Source of the DNA: a virus
Direction: 5' to 3' (one strand)
IMG/VR virus record: IMGVR_UViG_3300046461_000454
Span: 110,647-174,646 of that record
Length of the DNA: 64,000 bases
Numbering within the stretch: position 1 is the first letter of the stretch; the number at the start of each line of letters is the position of its first letter. Below are positions 19,027-28,526 of the stretch, piece by piece. The position numbers and the translations under genes are program-made. The notes beneath the pieces were generated by a model. The model had not been told where the DNA came from. It saw only the letters and a program-made list of their open reading frames with translations, and ran no database searches.

Positions 19027-21345
19027 ATGTCCAATATCAAGTGGTGGTTTCTAATCGCGCTAGCCCTAATTATTGGCGGGGGAATCGGCGTGTACTGTGG
19101 CGCCGCGCCAAGTCCAACTACGGGTGGTAATCCGACCGGTGCTGCAGGCAGCAGCAGCCCTCCGATAGTATGCTGTGCCCCGGCGTGGATGTGCCCATCC
19201 TTTGCGGGGTCTGGCGGTGCTGGAGCCGGAGGTGTTGGCGCGACCGGGGGAGCCGGACGTGCTGGTGTCGGAGGTGTCGGTGGACGCGGCGGCGTAGGTG
19301 GCGTTGCCACTGCTGGACGTGGCGGGCGTGGTGGCGGAGGTGGCGGGGTGACCGGTGGGGTCACGGTGAAGACGCCGTTGAAGCTCGACAAGACGCGTGT
19401 GCAGAGTGGACAGACCCTGAATGGAACGGTCGTTTACGGCAATACGTCGAGTGCTCCGATTACACTGCTTGAGATCGCGATCGCGGGGCGTCCACCTGGT
19501 GGCACGCACGCTGACGGTCCCTACGAAGATCTGCTCCCATATGTGACCGATGTGACAATTCCGGCGAACGGTAGCGTGACAGTTAAGGCGTCGCGTACTT
19601 TCACGGCAGATGACCCTGTCGGGCGCTGGGAGTCTTACTCGAGCTATCAAGATGAGACTGGCTGGCATGACGCCACTCCGAGCGTCTATTTCGATGTGAT
19701 CGCAGCCGGTTCTGGTGGCAGCGGTGGCGGTGGCCGTGGAGGCAGCGGCGGTAGTGCGGTCGGTGGTAGCGGTGGCCGTGGTGGTAGTGGAGGCCGCGGT
19801 GGCAGTGGAGGGATCGCAACCGGTGGTAGCGGTGCCGTCGGCGGTGGTGGTGGCGGCTCTGGCGGGTCCGTTGGACCGCTCCCAGGTAAGATGACGGTTG
19901 GTACGCAAGAGTGGTTCATCGCGGACTGGGCCGGCACGTCCATTTACAAGAGTGGCGTCAACTGGGCGACCGCATACTCATCTGGCGCCGACATCTGGAA
20001 CCCGGATTTTCTCACTGACCTGAGCGGGTATTCGACGTTCCGGCACATGGATACCAACGCTGTCAACTGGAGCAAGATCACGAGCTGGGATCAGCGGAAG
20101 CTGCCAACGGATCCTCGGAACGCTGAGATCTACATCGATGGTTCGAGCCCGGATTCAACCACGGGTATGGCCATCGAGTGGCAGATTGATCTTTGCAACA
20201 AGGGCAACGTCGATTGCTGGTTCACGCATCCGTATCTGGCGGATGACAACTATATCAAGCAGGAAGCGACGCTCATCAAGAGCAAGCTCAAGCCGAATCT
20301 TCGCGCCTATATTGAGCTGTCGAACGAGGTCTGGAATGGATCGTTTGCGCAGTTCGCCCAAGCGATTGCTGCCGGTAAGGCTGGCGGCCTACCAGGAGAC
20401 AACGAGTGGTACCAGGGTATCTCTCACGAGATGTACCGAGCTCTGCAGATGTACCAGATCTATCAGGACGTCTTCGGCGCCAGTGAGATGGGCAAACGGG
20501 TCATCCGCGTGTTCTCGGAGTCCGGCAACCTCGACCTGACGAGTCAGGCACTAGTCACCGTCTACAGGTCGACCAAGTGGAATCCGAAGGCCCAGAAGAT
20601 CGACATGATGGCTTTGGCGCCATACATCGGCAACGGCACGAACGGCGCCACTGAAACGTTGGCTCGCTGGAAGAGTGAGGTCGACGAAAAAGTGAGTGGC
20701 GAGCCGATCGCGGTCGGCGTCACTCAGACAGCGAATTACGCCATTCCGATGCTCGGTTGTTACGAAGCGGGAATGCATCACCTGCAGAACGCGGATGTCT
20801 GGGCGTCCAACCAGTCATCGGCTGATGCCTACGTCTACATGCTGACCAAGTTCGCGACGAAGATGAACGCGCCGTGCAACTTGTACACGTTGCACGGGAC
20901 ATGGGCGTCGGGCGGAGCGTGGGGTGTATACGATCACGTGGCTCAGAGTCTAGCGGCAGCGCCGAAGGCTCGCGGCACCAAAGACTGGATCACCGGTGTT
21001 CGTACGCCGACGGCGGTGCAGTTCTCCGGCATACCGTTCATCGTGGTGGTGCTGATCCTATTGCTCTTGAGCTACATCTTGAGAAACCACATTTTCACTC
21101 AGCAGAACTACGAGACGGGCAAGCCTTCGTGGTTCTTCCGGTTGGGCTACAAAACACTGGCGCTGCAGCCAATCTTGGCGGGCCTCCTCATCGGTCTATT
21201 CTGGCTCTACCCAGAGCCATGGATGACCATGCTTATTGAGGGCCTGGTGTACTTCGCATTGGCGGGCGTTGTCTCGGTATGGATATACGAGCTGCTCAAG
21301 GCACTCTTCGTGAAGAAGCCTGATGATTCAGGCCCTTCGAAGTAA
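19027..21345 (+). CDS. Membrane-anchored glycoside-hydrolase-like protein with holin-like C-terminus
   Basis: Protein of 772 residues; the ATG at 19027 is chosen for its gtgggag site. An N-terminal hydrophobic segment (residues 5-22) is followed by Cys24, then two Gly-rich linkers (about residues 55-115 and 225-290) around a beta-sandwich-like domain. The main domain (about 295-660) looks like a TIM-barrel glycoside hydrolase of clan A: the stretch RAYIELSNEVWNG has the Asn-Glu dyad typical of the acid/base glutamate. At the C-terminus (about 670-765) there are three or so membrane helices resembling a small holin. It could degrade host surface polysaccharide or act at lysis. The lipobox is imperfect (GVYC). 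Domain calls are by motif only. Confidence 0.65.
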   Translation: MSNIKWWFLIALALIIGGGIGVYCGAAPSPTTGGNPTGAAGSSSPPIVCCAPAWMCPSFAGSGGAGAGGVGATGGAGRAGVGGVGGRGGVGGVATAGRGGRGGGGGGVTGGVTVKTPLKLDKTRVQSGQTLNGTVVYGNTSSAPITLLEIAIAGRPPGGTHADGPYEDLLPYVTDVTIPANGSVTVKASRTFTADDPVGRWESYSSYQDETGWHDATPSVYFDVIAAGSGGSGGGGRGGSGGSAVGGSGGRGGSGGRGGSGGIATGGSGAVGGGGGGSGGSVGPLPGKMTVGTQEWFIADWAGTSIYKSGVNWATAYSSGADIWNPDFLTDLSGYSTFRHMDTNAVNWSKITSWDQRKLPTDPRNAEIYIDGSSPDSTTGMAIEWQIDLCNKGNVDCWFTHPYLADDNYIKQEATLIKSKLKPNLRAYIELSNEVWNGSFAQFAQAIAAGKAGGLPGDNEWYQGISHEMYRALQMYQIYQDVFGASEMGKRVIRVFSESGNLDLTSQALVTVYRSTKWNPKAQKIDMMALAPYIGNGTNGATETLARWKSEVDEKVSGEPIAVGVTQTANYAIPMLGCYEAGMHHLQNADVWASNQSSADAYVYMLTKFATKMNAPCNLYTLHGTWASGGAWGVYDHVAQSLAAAPKARGTKDWITGVRTPTAVQFSGIPFIVVVLILLLLSYILRNHIFTQQNYETGKPSWFFRLGYKTLALQPILAGLLIGLFWLYPEPWMTMLIEGLVYFALAGVVSVWIYELLKALFVKKPDDSGPSK

Positions 21346-21365
21346 GCGAGTGCGGTAGCGCCATC

Positions 21366-21372
21366 GGTGTAG
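21366..21372 (+). promoter_or_regulatory. GGTGTAG element (type I)
   Basis: cGGTGTAG occurs 14 bases before a strong terminator hairpin, 99 bases upstream of the next large gene. A 30-codon open frame begins at 21383 and would overlap the next ATG. Its role here is unclear; it may start a short attenuated transcript. Confidence 0.4.
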
Positions 21373-21386
21373 AGGGATGTTGATGA

Positions 21387-21418
21387 CGGGCCAGGGTTTC
21401 CGGACCCTGGCCCGTTTT
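21387..21418 (+). terminator. Rho-independent terminator
   Basis: An 11-bp perfect GC-rich stem (cgggccagggt / accctggcccg) with a six-base loop is followed by tttt ct t. It ends the transcription unit of the membrane glycosidase-like gene. Confidence 0.9.
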
Positions 21419-21471
21419 CTTAGAAACTCCCTATCAAGTTTCAAGTTAAGTGACATGAAGGATTACATCAA

Positions 21472-24400
21472 ATGACAACGAACCTTGGTCCAGGGGTGTC
21501 TCGAGTTCTACAATCGGCCGGGACCCAATACGCTGAAACGATCTGGCAACAAGGTAAGCCGCCATGTGATGGCGAACTAAATCTGATGCAGACCTTGGCG
21601 TTGGAGACTGTGCAGTCAGCAGTCCTCCGCGGTACGCCGAGCGGGTTCTTGGGAAATGACACAAACCAGCAGAAGGCCTTCCTGACCAATCCTGCGTGGT
21701 CCAACTACTTCAAATTCGGCCCTCAGCGCACCGGCGAAACGGCCCCGATCATGTGGGCCAACGTCAATGGCTGGCTGATCCCTGTGGCGGGCACCGGGAC
21801 AGGCTCCCCTCCAGGCTCTCCGAATGAGGTCGACTACTCGAACATCATCGCTCTGGATCCACCGCCTGGGGCGGCTGGCGACTTCCGCATCGATTTCGTC
21901 TTTCTCGAGGTGTGGAAGGCGCGCATTCAGCCGAATCCTTCCGCGACCAATAAGCCATCGGCGAGTGCCGTCTACCGGTTCGGTAACGTCGAGGGTGGCT
22001 TCAGCTATCTGCCTGACGACTTGGTTGATCCGGCGATCGGCTTTGAGACCAACCAGCGCGTCCAGATTCAGTACCGCGTGCGTGTCGTGAAGGGCCTTGT
22101 CGGGCTCACCGGCAATCCGGACGGGTTCGATCCCGTGGTTGTCAAGGCACAGGGCGCAGCAGCTACCCCGACGAGTTACACGTTCACGAATATGCGCCAA
22201 GCGCTCGGGGACCCGGGCTTGTGGCGCGCTGGTGACGGGACGCAAAACCTCTTGGGCTCGGTGGACGGCTACTCCTATGCTGTCCCGATCTCGGTTGTCT
22301 TTCGACGCAACGGTGTCAGCTGGAACGGCAACCCATCCCAGAATCTTAACGGCGGGCTCAATCGCAATCCCACGGCGGTCAATCGCACGGGGATCAAGAC
22401 ATTTCTGCCGGCGCCTCCGCTGGCCAGCCCCGTCACGGCTACGGCTACGGCACTGCCTTTAGCGGGCTCCACTAACGTTGCGCTCCTGCCCCTGCCTGCG
22501 AATCCCGCGACGCCGGTGCTCATCCAAGTCGACGATGAGCTCATGTTCTATCAGTCGATCACGGGCACCACGATCAACATCGCGCCGGGCACACGGGGCT
22601 CCAACGGCACGGTCGCAGAGGCGCACAAGGCCGGCGCGCTTGTTCGTGTGGTGTCTGGTCGCCCGGATGGCCTGTTCTCGGACCAGATCGCCAATACGGA
22701 TATCCTGGATCTGCGTCACGCGGTAAACCCGAATGGCTTCGACTACGAGGCCCTGCTCAAAGGCAGCCTAGACAAGCTCCTGCGTGGACAGCTGCGCGCC
22801 AACTGGAAGCTCACCGGCACGGGTCCCCGCGGCGCCTACGTGTCTTACCAAGATGCTCTGACATCGGCGGCCATTTCCTTGGGTGTTACGAAGCTTGATG
22901 CTCCGGACAACATCCGAATGGTGTTCAGCGACGCGGCGACCATTCAGCCGGTCGAGCTCATCTGTCATCCGAGCGAGCTCGCCGTAACAACTGGTGCTGC
23001 GGAGATCAACGAGCGCTGGTCGTTGCAGCTCACGGTCAACATGACCAGCCAGACGCCCGCAGGTCAATTCGGGCCGAACAACGTCATTGTGCTCCCGGTG
23101 AATCAGCTCAAAAACGGGCTCCCGGCGGGCGCTACGGATCAGGTGCGGTGGTTGAACGATGGGGTCGAGGGCGCCGTACGTCTCCGCTTTGAAGGCGAGA
23201 ATGCTGACGTCTCTCCGACCCTCTACACTGTCACGCCGGCATCCCCGGCACCGAACGAGGATCTGGTCATCACGCTAGGTGACGCATTCCCGCTTCAGCC
23301 CAATTTGGCGCCGTCCCCCAGCCTACTGCATATTCGAGCTCACATCGTCTATGGCGCGGGGCGTGGTCTTGCGCGTCGCCCGGAGGCTATCCACTCCGTT
23401 TCCTACATCACTCCATCGTCGGACCTCCTCACGCAATCGGCGGGAGTTCCAGCCAGCAACAAGGGAGCTCGGGTAGGTTGGGCTCCGCTGTGGGGTAAGT
23501 ATCGAAACGCGGCCTTCAATGGACTGCTGCCAGTCACCGCGGAGACGTATGCGGACCTCGGGAGCAAGACCATGGTGGTCACGCCGTTCCGCCGTATCGA
23601 TTTTCCGAAGCTCTTGACGATCGATGGTCGATCAGCGAACCCAAAGCAAGACCCAAAAGCCGGCACCGTATCAACGGGTACGCTTCCCGGAATTAATAGC
23701 GTCACGATCACCGCGAGCGCGACCAATGTGGTTGCGGGGGATGCACTCCTGATTCCGGAGCCCAGCGCGGGCGCTGGTCGATATACGGTTACTGCGGCCG
23801 TTGGTACGACGATCACGGTAGACCGGCCCATACGCGGTCCTTCAGGAGCTGTCAGCTTCACGATTCATGAGTCTCAGGGGCTGATGCCGCTTTTCGATAA
23901 GGACGTGAATCCAATTCCTAAGTGGGAACGGACAGACCCCCTCGGGTTGTTCTGCTGCACCAAAGTTGGTAACGCCTCGGGACCGGGATCTATCGGTGAT
24001 GCCTACGAAAGCATCTACGTTTCGTTGCCGCGGCATCTCGTTCCGGCATGGGGCGAAATTCATGTGCCGATGTTGGCGATCGAGACTGCCACCTTTCCGA
24101 CGGGGATCAACTACATGGTCCGGACCAGCACTCTGGACACTCCCCCAGAGGGGGAAGCCAACTATGTAGCCTACCACGGCAGTGGTGGTTCAAACGAATA
24201 CTCGGTGTTTAGTCAGAAGACGCCCGCGACAGTCTCGTCTACGTCGATCCCGATCACCTATAACAAGGCAGAACTCGGCAATGAAGGTAGTCAGTGGGCC
24301 GGTATTCGCTTCTTCAATGACCCTCGTGGTCTCGGTCGTCAAGGGCTGGAGTTCCCCCCATTCTATGGCATAGCGCGGATCTTTGGCGTCTATCAGGTTG

Positions 24401-25869
24401 TGGACTACAGCGTGAATGGCAGTCCGTTCACGAACGCACGCCAGAGTGGCGGCACTGGCACAGCGGTCAATTTGCTACGGAAATCGATGGGGCCACAAGA
24501 CGGTCCTCCGATGTGGATTGAGACCGATGCGGACGGCGACTCGACGTTCATCCTGAACGCCAAGGCCATCGATATCTCGAAGGCTCCGGCTCCCCTCGCT
24601 AACTTTGCGGATGGGTCTTACGTGGTTGAGGCTGTGGTGTTCGGCTTTGATCGCGGGTCATTCGACTTGACTAAGGAGTTCCGCCTTGTCTTGACGAGGC
24701 CTCTTAACACCAACGGCTGGGCTAATGTCGGGGGTGCTGGGGTAAACACGACCCCCGCAGGGCGCGCGAGCAACATCAACAAATGGGTAGAAGGCCTCGC
24801 GGGCCTCTTGCCAGGGCCAGCGCAGCAAAGCGACCAGATCCTAGTGAACTACTCGCGGACCCCGTATCAGGGGGACGCATGGGGCTCACAAACCAACAAC
24901 ACGGACATCCCTTACGCGCCTGGGCCGTTGCGGTCTGAGACCGCCTACCAACTGAGCCACACGAAGCTCAACACCTCCGGTCTTACTCGTCCGAACCAGA
25001 AGGTCCTTGAGGTTTTGGCGGCGACCAGCTTCTCGACCGACCTGGGCACGGGGCGCTATTCGGGAGACGCCGTCGTAGATCCGTTGGACTTCAAGAATGT
25101 TGGTTTTGAAGACCAGAGCGCCTACCCACCGGACATTGCTACCGCGGATCGCCCAAAGGTCATGGCGGCCAATTTCGCCGCGGCTGGAACGGATATAACG
25201 AGCATCGGTTCCGAGTATCTCGGGTGCACGGAGCGTTTGCCGCTCGGCGCTTTGTTTCGTGACAAGGACTTCCGTGGTCAGGCTTTTACTACCCACTCGT
25301 TAGCGCCGCTCGTCTATGCGGATGTCGTAGGTGACGGACCCGCAGTCGGTTTGGCATCACCGAACAATACGGAGCAGAACGAGATCCCGCTCAACACGGC
25401 CAACTCCGGCGTGGGCTCACCGGGCGATATCTTGGTGCACGTCGACGGCGAGCAGTTCAGCACCTCGCTTTTGACGAACTATCGCGTTACTCGCGGCGGG
25501 TCCGTGTTCACGGCCAGTGGGACATGTCTGGGCGGCGCGCTCTCCATGCAAAACATATCGGCATTTCCCCAGACCAATCATGTGAACGCTGTGCATGGGC
25601 GCGCGATGTTGGTGCGAAATGCCGTCACTAATGTCGGGCTCAACGAGGTTTCGGCGGGTGATGAGCTCATGATGCTCATCGTAACCAGCGTCCAGCACCG
25701 CCCGCCCCAACTCAATCTGGCCCCGTCCAACATCACCATCGGTACGAACGGCACGGGTGAAGGATATTCAGCGGCTGACCTCTATCGTATCGAGGGGCAC
25801 CCGCTTGTGCGGAACAACGTTCATATGCAAGTGGACCCAGCGTCGATCGTATTGGCGCGAGGGGGCTGA
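21472..25869 (+). CDS. Very large virion protein, paralogue of the gene at 15169
   Basis: Protein of 1465 residues. Its N-terminal third aligns with the 873-residue protein at 15169 (shared GKP..D.ELNL.Q, VNGW.IP, RVQIQYR, GLWRAGDG, RPDGLF and DLRH motifs). A short insertion at about residues 320-385 has a separate small beta domain. The C-terminal two thirds are beta-rich with no enzyme motif. A purine-rich site (gaaggattacatcaa) precedes the ATG. Probably a baseplate-attached appendage or decoration; the duplication suggests two related fibres or adaptors on one tail. Confidence 0.7.
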   Translation: MTTNLGPGVSRVLQSAGTQYAETIWQQGKPPCDGELNLMQTLALETVQSAVLRGTPSGFLGNDTNQQKAFLTNPAWSNYFKFGPQRTGETAPIMWANVNGWLIPVAGTGTGSPPGSPNEVDYSNIIALDPPPGAAGDFRIDFVFLEVWKARIQPNPSATNKPSASAVYRFGNVEGGFSYLPDDLVDPAIGFETNQRVQIQYRVRVVKGLVGLTGNPDGFDPVVVKAQGAAATPTSYTFTNMRQALGDPGLWRAGDGTQNLLGSVDGYSYAVPISVVFRRNGVSWNGNPSQNLNGGLNRNPTAVNRTGIKTFLPAPPLASPVTATATALPLAGSTNVALLPLPANPATPVLIQVDDELMFYQSITGTTINIAPGTRGSNGTVAEAHKAGALVRVVSGRPDGLFSDQIANTDILDLRHAVNPNGFDYEALLKGSLDKLLRGQLRANWKLTGTGPRGAYVSYQDALTSAAISLGVTKLDAPDNIRMVFSDAATIQPVELICHPSELAVTTGAAEINERWSLQLTVNMTSQTPAGQFGPNNVIVLPVNQLKNGLPAGATDQVRWLNDGVEGAVRLRFEGENADVSPTLYTVTPASPAPNEDLVITLGDAFPLQPNLAPSPSLLHIRAHIVYGAGRGLARRPEAIHSVSYITPSSDLLTQSAGVPASNKGARVGWAPLWGKYRNAAFNGLLPVTAETYADLGSKTMVVTPFRRIDFPKLLTIDGRSANPKQDPKAGTVSTGTLPGINSVTITASATNVVAGDALLIPEPSAGAGRYTVTAAVGTTITVDRPIRGPSGAVSFTIHESQGLMPLFDKDVNPIPKWERTDPLGLFCCTKVGNASGPGSIGDAYESIYVSLPRHLVPAWGEIHVPMLAIETATFPTGINYMVRTSTLDTPPEGEANYVAYHGSGGSNEYSVFSQKTPATVSSTSIPITYNKAELGNEGSQWAGIRFFNDPRGLGRQGLEFPPFYGIARIFGVYQVVDYSVNGSPFTNARQSGGTGTAVNLLRKSMGPQDGPPMWIETDADGDSTFILNAKAIDISKAPAPLANFADGSYVVEAVVFGFDRGSFDLTKEFRLVLTRPLNTNGWANVGGAGVNTTPAGRASNINKWVEGLAGLLPGPAQQSDQILVNYSRTPYQGDAWGSQTNNTDIPYAPGPLRSETAYQLSHTKLNTSGLTRPNQKVLEVLAATSFSTDLGTGRYSGDAVVDPLDFKNVGFEDQSAYPPDIATADRPKVMAANFAAAGTDITSIGSEYLGCTERLPLGALFRDKDFRGQAFTTHSLAPLVYADVVGDGPAVGLASPNNTEQNEIPLNTANSGVGSPGDILVHVDGEQFSTSLLTNYRVTRGGSVFTASGTCLGGALSMQNISAFPQTNHVNAVHGRAMLVRNAVTNVGLNEVSAGDELMMLIVTSVQHRPPQLNLAPSNITIGTNGTGEGYSAADLYRIEGHPLVRNNVHMQVDPASIVLARGG

Positions 25870-25878
25870 TGGGTTGGT

Positions 25879-25885
25879 GGTGTAG
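25879..25885 (+). promoter_or_regulatory. GGTGTAG element (type I)
   Basis: tGGTGTAG with nine bases to the ATG of the SNF2-type helicase. No purine-rich ribosome binding site lies between element and start (ctgcccacg). It opens the replication block after the end of the virion genes. Confidence 0.6.
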
Positions 25886-25894
25886 CTGCCCACG

Positions 25895-27667
25895 ATGGCA
25901 GCCTCTGAAGACACCACCTCCAAGCACGCCAAGGTCTATGAAACCCTCAAAAAGGTCCGCGCTAGCAAAGACGTAACGCTCAAGCCAATCGGGATGCTGC
26001 GCCAGGAGATCCAAGTCCTGGATGGCACGCTGCAGCCACTCTCGATCAGGTATTACCAGGTCCAGGCAATCTTCCACCTGCTGAGTATGAAGCGGATGGT
26101 GCTCGGCGATGCTACGGGCACAGGCAAGACTCTCGTCTTGATCGCATCCCTTTGTTACACGTGGGAAAAAGAGCCCGACAACAAGGTCATTGTGGTGTGC
26201 CCGAAGTCGGCACTTCGCCAGTGGTGTTCCGAGATCGAGAAGTTCACCACGGGCATCACCACATACGTTGTCGACGGGACGCCAAACGAACGCAAGCAAA
26301 CGTATCTAGAGTTCGCCCTGCACAAGGGACCCACGAAGCCGGTGATGCTGATGGGGTACGCGCCCCTTGTGCGAGACTGGCATCAAGGGGCAAAGCCCTC
26401 ACCTTTGATCAAAGGCAAGCCAGACCCGAAGGTGCCACCTGTCCGTGGGACCCTCGACGGGATCACGGCTCGCATCCCGCACCTCACCATTGCCTTCGAT
26501 GAAGCGACGGCATTCAAGAGCGACCGCACCAAGACATGGCAGGTCTGCAAAGAGCTGTCCGACCGAGCGAGTCGTTGTTATGGGCTAACCGCCACGCTGC
26601 TGAAGAACAACCTGATCGAAGGGTTCTCGATCTACAAGGTGATCTACTCGCAGGTCTTCACGACCAAGTCGGCCTTCCTTCGCGAGTACTGCGTCACGAG
26701 ACTGCAGAGCGTAGCCGGGTCACGGAAGATCCCGATCGTCGTAGGCTACAAGAACCTGCAGGCCTTCCGCGACCGGATTGATCCATTCTTCTTGGGCCGA
26801 CCCAAGCACGAGATCTCGAGCGAGCTGCCGACGCTCATCACTCGGGAGGTCGCGTGCGAGCTCTCGGCCGCTGAGGACGCCAAGTACAGCGAGGCCTTGT
26901 CCGGCATGCTCGCCTTGGGCGACGGCAATCTCAAGGACTACTCTGACAACAAGACCCTTGTCGCGCTGATTTACTGTCAAAAGACCGTCGATTCGATGTC
27001 TCTGCTCAAGTACGACGCGGGGGACTTGATCGAGCTCGACGTTGTCAGCGGCGAGGAAACGGAAGTCCGCGCCTTGGGCGCCAAGGAGCAAGCCTTGCTC
27101 GACTTGCTGACTGAAGAGTTCAGCGATGAGAAAGTCATCGTCTACTGCCGCTTCACGTCTCTGATCACTCGCCTGCGCGACATCTGCAAAAAGGCCGGGA
27201 TCGAGAGTGTAGAGGTGAGCGGCAAGGTCACGGATACGAAGAGCAACCCGGCGCGCAAAAAAGCACAGGATGCGTTTCAGGACCTGAAATCCAGTGTACG
27301 GGTGATCTTCATCTCCGACGCAGGCTCGGAGGCGATCAACCTCCAGGCGGCGTCAGCCATGATCTTCTACAACGCCCCGTGGAGTTGGGGCAACTACGTG
27401 CAGCTGCTTGGCCGGCCAATTCGTATCGGCTCGCCGCACCAACACGTGATCGCGCTGCACCTTGTAGCCGAGCGCCCACGCAGCACGGAGAAGCAGCGCA
27501 AAACCATCGACCACTACACGCTCGAGATTCTTCAGAAGAAAAAGGACCTCATAGACAAGGTCCTTGGTGAGTCTGCGGTCGGAGCCTTGGACTTTGACCG
27601 CAGCTCGAACTTCACGGTTGACCTAGCCAACAGCCTTAGGAGCCGAGCCAATGACTCAAGTCAATAG
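25895..27667 (+). CDS. SNF2/DEAD-like superfamily 2 helicase
   Basis: Protein of 590 residues with both RecA-like lobes. Lobe 1: Q-like RYYQVQAI near residue 52, Walker A GDATGTGKT at 71-79, Walker B DEAT with D202, motif III-like GLTATL. Lobe 2: VIVYCRF, then SDAGSEAINLQAAS (motif V) and QLLGRPIRIGS (motif VI with both arginines). The spacing fits SNF2-family ATPases found in phages, which remodel or unwind DNA at forks or during recombination. It is the first gene of the replication block and overlaps the next gene by 17 bases. The start is fixed by the GGTGTAG element nine bases upstream. Confidence 0.85.
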   Translation: MAASEDTTSKHAKVYETLKKVRASKDVTLKPIGMLRQEIQVLDGTLQPLSIRYYQVQAIFHLLSMKRMVLGDATGTGKTLVLIASLCYTWEKEPDNKVIVVCPKSALRQWCSEIEKFTTGITTYVVDGTPNERKQTYLEFALHKGPTKPVMLMGYAPLVRDWHQGAKPSPLIKGKPDPKVPPVRGTLDGITARIPHLTIAFDEATAFKSDRTKTWQVCKELSDRASRCYGLTATLLKNNLIEGFSIYKVIYSQVFTTKSAFLREYCVTRLQSVAGSRKIPIVVGYKNLQAFRDRIDPFFLGRPKHEISSELPTLITREVACELSAAEDAKYSEALSGMLALGDGNLKDYSDNKTLVALIYCQKTVDSMSLLKYDAGDLIELDVVSGEETEVRALGAKEQALLDLLTEEFSDEKVIVYCRFTSLITRLRDICKKAGIESVEVSGKVTDTKSNPARKKAQDAFQDLKSSVRVIFISDAGSEAINLQAASAMIFYNAPWSWGNYVQLLGRPIRIGSPHQHVIALHLVAERPRSTEKQRKTIDHYTLEILQKKKDLIDKVLGESAVGALDFDRSSNFTVDLANSLRSRANDSSQ

Positions 27668-28526
27668 TCCTCCGGTATGCCGTCTCTGCAACGGTGAGCA
27701 GTGGCGTGAAGAGGTTCGGGATGGTGAGATCGCATCCTGGCCCTGTCTCTGTCTTCGGCGCGAGATGATGCTCCAGTTCCTGGGGTCGGAGCTCGCGAGA
27801 GCCAAGCACCACAAGAGCGAGCTCTTCATGCCGGAGCTCGACCCCGAGACCAATCAGGTCATCGGGGACCGCACTCTAGACAACCTTTTCATCAAGGGCG
27901 TGTGGTCTGAAGCTGCGGCGCATCTTAGGTGGGCACTGTCCGGGAAAAAGTCGGTGTTGCCGGGCTTCTCCTTTCGGATGGTGAACGATGAAAAGCTCTT
28001 GCGCGTGTGGTTGGGCCAGTTCTCGTACAGTAACCGGTCGAAGAAGGTCCGGGATGACCTTGCCACGTTCAACAACCTCAGCGACTTGATCTCCGATTGC
28101 TCTCTGCTGATCGTCAGACTAGGGCAACTCGGCTACAAGAACGTGGCGGCGGGCGACGTTCTTCAAGAGGCTCTCAATATCAGGGCGACCGAATCCAAGC
28201 CAACCTGGCTCATCGAGGGCGAGGAGTACTTTGGCGATGGGCACAAGTTTTACAACGATACGGTAGGGACATACATCACGAACAACTTTGAAGTCGTCGA
28301 TGTAGGAGGCGACGTCAAGGCGGCCCGTGAGCTCCGCGCTAGCATGCAGGCCCTCGGGGAGACCGTGGCGATGGGCCTCGATATCGAGCCCGTGGTTGGT
28401 TCAATCGAGACCAAGGAGGCCTTCACGGCGGAGCCCGGCGCTCTGCAGAACAGGGGTCGCTCCAAGTTAAAGAAGTGGGGTCGCGGGGGACGTAACAATT
28501 CAGGTGGGGGGCTTCCAGGACTATGA
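27651..28526 (+). CDS. DnaC-like helicase loader, degenerate (no P-loop)
   Basis: Protein of 291 residues. The N-terminus has a zinc-type cluster (CRLCNG at residues 10-15 and PCLCLRR at 31-37) like that of phage DnaC-type loaders. Residues about 150-190 read DCSLLIVRLGQL...EALNIRATESKPTWLI, which lines up with the DnaC Walker B to sensor region (sDLLiiDDlg...l..il..R....kPtilTTN), but the acidic Walker B residues are replaced and no Walker A is seen. Location just before the DnaB-like helicase, with a 4-base ATGA overlap, supports a loader or helicase-partner role. The C-terminal tail is Gly/Arg-rich. Confidence 0.6.
   Translation: MTQVNSPPVCRLCNGEQWREEVRDGEIASWPCLCLRREMMLQFLGSELARAKHHKSELFMPELDPETNQVIGDRTLDNLFIKGVWSEAAAHLRWALSGKKSVLPGFSFRMVNDEKLLRVWLGQFSYSNRSKKVRDDLATFNNLSDLISDCSLLIVRLGQLGYKNVAAGDVLQEALNIRATESKPTWLIEGEEYFGDGHKFYNDTVGTYITNNFEVVDVGGDVKAARELRASMQALGETVAMGLDIEPVVGSIETKEAFTAEPGALQNRGRSKLKKWGRGGRNNSGGGLPGL

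Noticed and set aside
19027-19110. Lipoprotein signal peptide with lipobox
   Set aside because: The residues before Cys24 are GVY, which does not fit the usual (L/V/I)(A/S/T)(G/A)C pattern. A plain membrane anchor is as likely.
20290-20370. Assignment of the glycosidase-like domain to a numbered GH family
   Set aside because: The Asn-Glu motif points to clan A, but the rest cannot be placed without a profile search.
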